A model generated the notes under the pieces. It worked only from the letters and a program-made list of their open reading frames with translations, had not been told where the DNA came from and ran no database searches. 64,000 nt of DNA from Haliclona indistincta (Eukaryota; Porifera; Demospongiae; Haplosclerida; Chalinidae), in the NCBI GenBank assembly GCA_964017065.1, contig OZ024783.1:17087752-17151751 (forward strand), written 5' to 3'. Shown here piece after piece: positions 61,304 through 64,000 of this stretch (within the stretch, counting starts at the first letter, position 1; every line of letters starts with the position of its first letter). The position numbers were made by a program, and so were the translations under genes.

Positions 61304-62218
61304 ATGGAAGAGGCAGACCAACCATTTCAGGTAAACAAAATGCATGAAGAGAGTTTTAATAGGTGCTAGAATTTATTTACTGAGTGGGCAACAAATAGGT
61401 TGAAAGTAATACTTCATATCTTTTTACAGGAATATACCTATACTGTTAAGATCTGTGATCCAGAACGAAGAAGTAAATTTATTTCACGAGACATGCACAA
61501 TGTTTCTCATAAATTTGATTCTGTAAGAACTCTGCAATCAGCGTTATACCACGAGTTCGACGATCAGATTCCAGATGGTGACTTTAATGTTGGTTATTTT
61601 GAAGGTTCGTCTCACAAGAAAAAATGGCTAGTGTCCGTGGACGATCTTACAGCTATGTATGCAAAGTTTAAAGGCAAAAAGAGTATAGCATTATGGTGTG
61701 ATGGAAAAGAAACGCCATACTATGAAGACGACGAAGATGATGAAAATCCACGTAAGAAAAGAAAGAAAAACAAGGACAATCTTACAAAGAAAGTGAGCGA
61801 ACAGGAGGAAGAACTAGAAAGTGTGTTTCAGAAATTAAGAGGAATGCATGAAAATAAGTGGTCTGGTCCACAGTATCGGCTATGGGCAAGAGCAATTGTG
61901 TCAGGTGTGCACGAGAGTGATACAAATCCTCCTAATGCACCAATGTTTAACGGAGGAATTCCCAAACAGCCGAAGGAGTCTCTTGTAGATGCATTTGCAG
62001 GTGCTGCTAAAGTGATTGCAAAAGCATTTGCTCCACCGACAAAAGATGCTGAAAATGCACCAATTCATTTCTCTCCAAGCAAGAAAGTTGATGTACGTTT
62101 GAAAAATTTTGAGCAATTGCGCATCCTTCAAAGCCTTTTGGAGGATGGTATTCTAAGCTTTGATGAATTCACACAGCAAAAACGTATCGTGTTACAAGAA
62201 TTGAACACTTTAAGCTAA
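61304..62218 (+). CDS. Spliced accessory protein of the Tc1/mariner-type element
   Basis: Exon 1 (61304-61330, MEEADQPFQ) joins exon 2 (61430-62218) in phase 0 across a GT-AG intron; 271 residues. The N-terminal 90 residues alternate strand and helix (EYTYTVKICDPERRSKFISR, then KKKWLVSVDDLTAMY), suggesting a ubiquitin- or PB1-like fold. Then come an acidic/basic linker (DDEDDENPRKKRKKNKDN) with a nuclear-signal-like run, a helix-rich block with GPQYRLWARAIVSG and NPPNAPMFNGG, and a C-terminal LRILQSLLEDGILSFDEFTQ that resembles a SHOCT motif. It ends 78 bases from the end of the convergent transposase. The function is unknown; assistance in transposition, or DNA or partner binding, is inference. 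Classical Tc1/mariner elements have a single gene. Confidence 0.75.
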
Positions 62219-62296
62219 AAAATTATGTGCTATGTTATTAATTTTACTTAACATTGTTATTAATAACATTAATTTTTGCCATTAATTTGTATACAG

Positions 62297-63275
62297 CTAC
62301 AGTTGAGGGTAAGCATGGTCTATCCAATTCTGGCAGTCTTCTTTGGTAATGTAAGAAAATGCTGACAACACCAAATTCTCTAGGCTTTCCCCCATATCAG
62401 CCTCCTGATCCAATAGCTTTAGTGTTGCTTTCACTTTAGAAAACGTCTCCTCGATTGGATTTAGATCAGGAGAATATGGTGGTAGAAAGTGGACAAGTGC
62501 TCCAACCTCTTGAATCATGTGAACTATTTCTTGTAGATGGTGAATAGAGCAATAGTCAAGAATTACGACACTGTGTGGGTTACGACCATTGAAAGGCATT
62601 AGGTGATGAAGAAGTGACATTTGAACAAAGTCATAGAATACAGATCCATGTGACTGTTTTACAGTCGAGTATTCCATGAACAGACATACAGGAAATTGCT
62701 GATATTCTTTTGCCACGGACTAGCATTTTCTCACTAACTAAAGGCCTTCCTCTGATACTGTAGCCATACCTTCTGATTGAGTTACGCCTATCGCTGCCAG
62801 TTTCGTCCACAAAAATCATCATGTCTTTATCATAGAGAGACACTTCTGAAATGAACTGCATTCGAAGAAAATCATCCCGTTGAGAGGCAGTTATTTTAAG
62901 CCTTTGTCTTGTGAAGCCATTTTTGTTCAGAAACATGTATATAGTTGACAAGGTAACATCAACACCAAGATTATCGTACAGCTCTCTCGCGATTTCATGA
63001 AGATAAATACCAGGACGACGCAGGACTATGTGCATAATGAACATCTCCGCTCCTACAGTGAGATTTCTGAACACTCGTCTTGATGGATGGCTTGTTTTGG
63101 ACACAGATCCTGTTTTTCTGAATCTTTCCACGATACGGTACACTGTCGCTGTATCAACACCCAGGTTTGCGGCCACATCTTTACACTTTGTTCCTAAACC
63201 CTCTCGTTGCCACACCATCCTCCACCGCAAATCTTCATCGTACGCACGCCGTCTGTGTGGTTCACAAGAGGTCAT
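62297..63275 (-). pseudogene. DD34E transposase with one frame change
   Basis: The N-terminal frame (63275-62631) has a paired-type helix-turn-helix (GLGTKCKDVAANLGVDTATV) and a second DNA-binding part. It also carries the first catalytic aspartate in MIFVDETGS. The C-terminal frame (to 62297) holds VVILDYCSIHH and LPPYSPDLNPIEETF, with 34 residues between the second D and the E. The two frames overlap around 62650-62680, where GILDCKTV in one frame should run into KQSHGSVFYDF in the next; a one-base indel there would explain it. Otherwise no stop is seen. A sequencing error, real decay or programmed frameshifting are all possible. The product would cut and join DNA at TA. Confidence 0.85.
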
Positions 63276-63431
63276 CGTCGGACAGAACTAGAGACTGATG
63301 CTAGTAGTACTAGTTTACAACGCTTAACGTGGCTACCGTTAGCGCGTACTCATGTAGCTACTGCGCATGCACGAAAGGGAATCCCGCCGCTCGCTGTCGC
63401 GAAAATTGCAACTTTTATTGAAATCGCTGTA

Positions 63432-64000
63432 ATCTTACCAAGAGTATCGAACGCCAATTGCCACTGTAGAAACACTCTCGGGAAAGTAACATGACCAGCA
63501 CGTGAGATATTTTACGCATTGTGACGAAAGCGTGTTGCACAAATCCACGACTACGTCACAACGAAGGCGTGTCCTGCAGGAAGCAAGCGCCAAGCGCCCA
63601 TGATGGAAAATACAGCTACTCAGGGCTCTTTATTGACAAGCTACCTCTAACAAGCAGGCGTTCGTTAGTCGCCGAACATCGACAATGTGATTTTTGTAGA
63701 CGAATGCGCTCTGACGGACCGAGCTCGCTGCTGCTCTTTTTCATCGATTAAAAAGCATAACTAGCACGTGTTTCTGTTTTTCTCAGCATTTGTCGTGTCT
63801 ACATCGCTATATTCTCGCCTGCAACAGTCCAATGATCATCCAAAAAGCTTGGCTAGCATCGTTGCTGAACGTCGATGACGTCAATGGCTAGCCTGCAGTG
63901 TAGGCGTATACGTCATCAGATCACGTTTCTGTCACGTTACTTTCCCGAGAGTGTTTCTACAGTGGCAATTGGCGTTCGATACTCTTGGTAAGATTATATA
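63432..64000. mobile_element. Inverted-repeat element reaching the window end
   Basis: About 59 bases at 63432-63490 (ATCTTACCAAGAGTATCGAA...) are repeated in inverse at 63936-64000, ending TAAGATTATATA. Before the Tc1-type insertion the left terminus would have read TATATAATCTTACC, mirroring the right end. The interior shows no gene. The window ends at the border, so the target duplication cannot be read. Confidence 0.75.

Larger units (their letters stand above)
60959..63429. mobile_element. Tc1/mariner-type transposon with an accessory gene
   Basis: Inverted termini CAGCGATTTCAATAAAAGTT are flanked by TA at 60957-60958 and 63430-63431. The 2,471-base element contains a spliced plus-strand gene and a convergent transposase with a DD34E spacing. 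Both the TA target and the catalytic pattern fit the IS630-Tc1-mariner group. It is inserted in the terminal repeat of another element (TATA before it, ATCTTACCAAGAG after it). Confidence 0.9.

Overview
The window is animal nuclear DNA. It has split genes with GT-AG introns (the shortest about 50 bases), domain combinations of innate-immune receptors, and a dense load of transposable elements. The mix of an ankyrin-ROC-COR-death gene, a NACHT-LRR relic, SRCR-type fragments and a beta-helix multi-pass receptor, with very compact introns, fits a demosponge such as Amphimedon. That assignment is an inference from gene content; no species marker was read.

Layout. 1-3852: right-hand part of a P-element-like DNA transposon with a broken transposase gene (+) and an intact convergent accessory gene (-). 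4306-11206: ankyrin-ROC-COR-death gene (gene 1), whose 5' exons lie left of the window. 11866-13406: NLR pseudogene. 14227-15500: decayed SRCR/transmembrane gene, followed by a 1.25-kb hairpin-ended repeat. 17094-29332: a 21-exon gene for a secreted-type beta-helix ectodomain joined to a multi-pass membrane region. One of its coding exons is split by a TTAA-target transposon that itself carries a LINE fragment. 29531-30600: second SRCR copy, cut off by an inverted copy of the hairpin repeat. 31879-33478: tandem duplication, no gene seen. 34475-42283: first four exons of a second ankyrin gene (gene 2), with a young Ty3/gypsy element in one intron. 42559-46757: large palindromes and MITEs. 47166-47413: a third copy of the ankyrin intron block, running into a 200-N gap. 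47793-48711: BEL/Pao fragment. 48894-52426: DNA transposon with a SWIM-type relic. 52636-57163: LINE with ORF1 and ORF2. 59454-64000: nested elements, including a Tc1/mariner-type transposon (60959-63429) that carries a spliced accessory gene besides its transposase.

How the parts relate. The host genes all look like cell-surface or intracellular recognition proteins (ankyrin-ROC-COR-death, NLR, SRCR, beta-helix receptor). Several are duplicated within the window, and several are broken. This resembles a birth-and-death immune cluster, although immune function is inferred from domains only. Mobile DNA makes up a large share of the window. Target-site duplications that can be read directly fix many boundaries and show the order of insertions.
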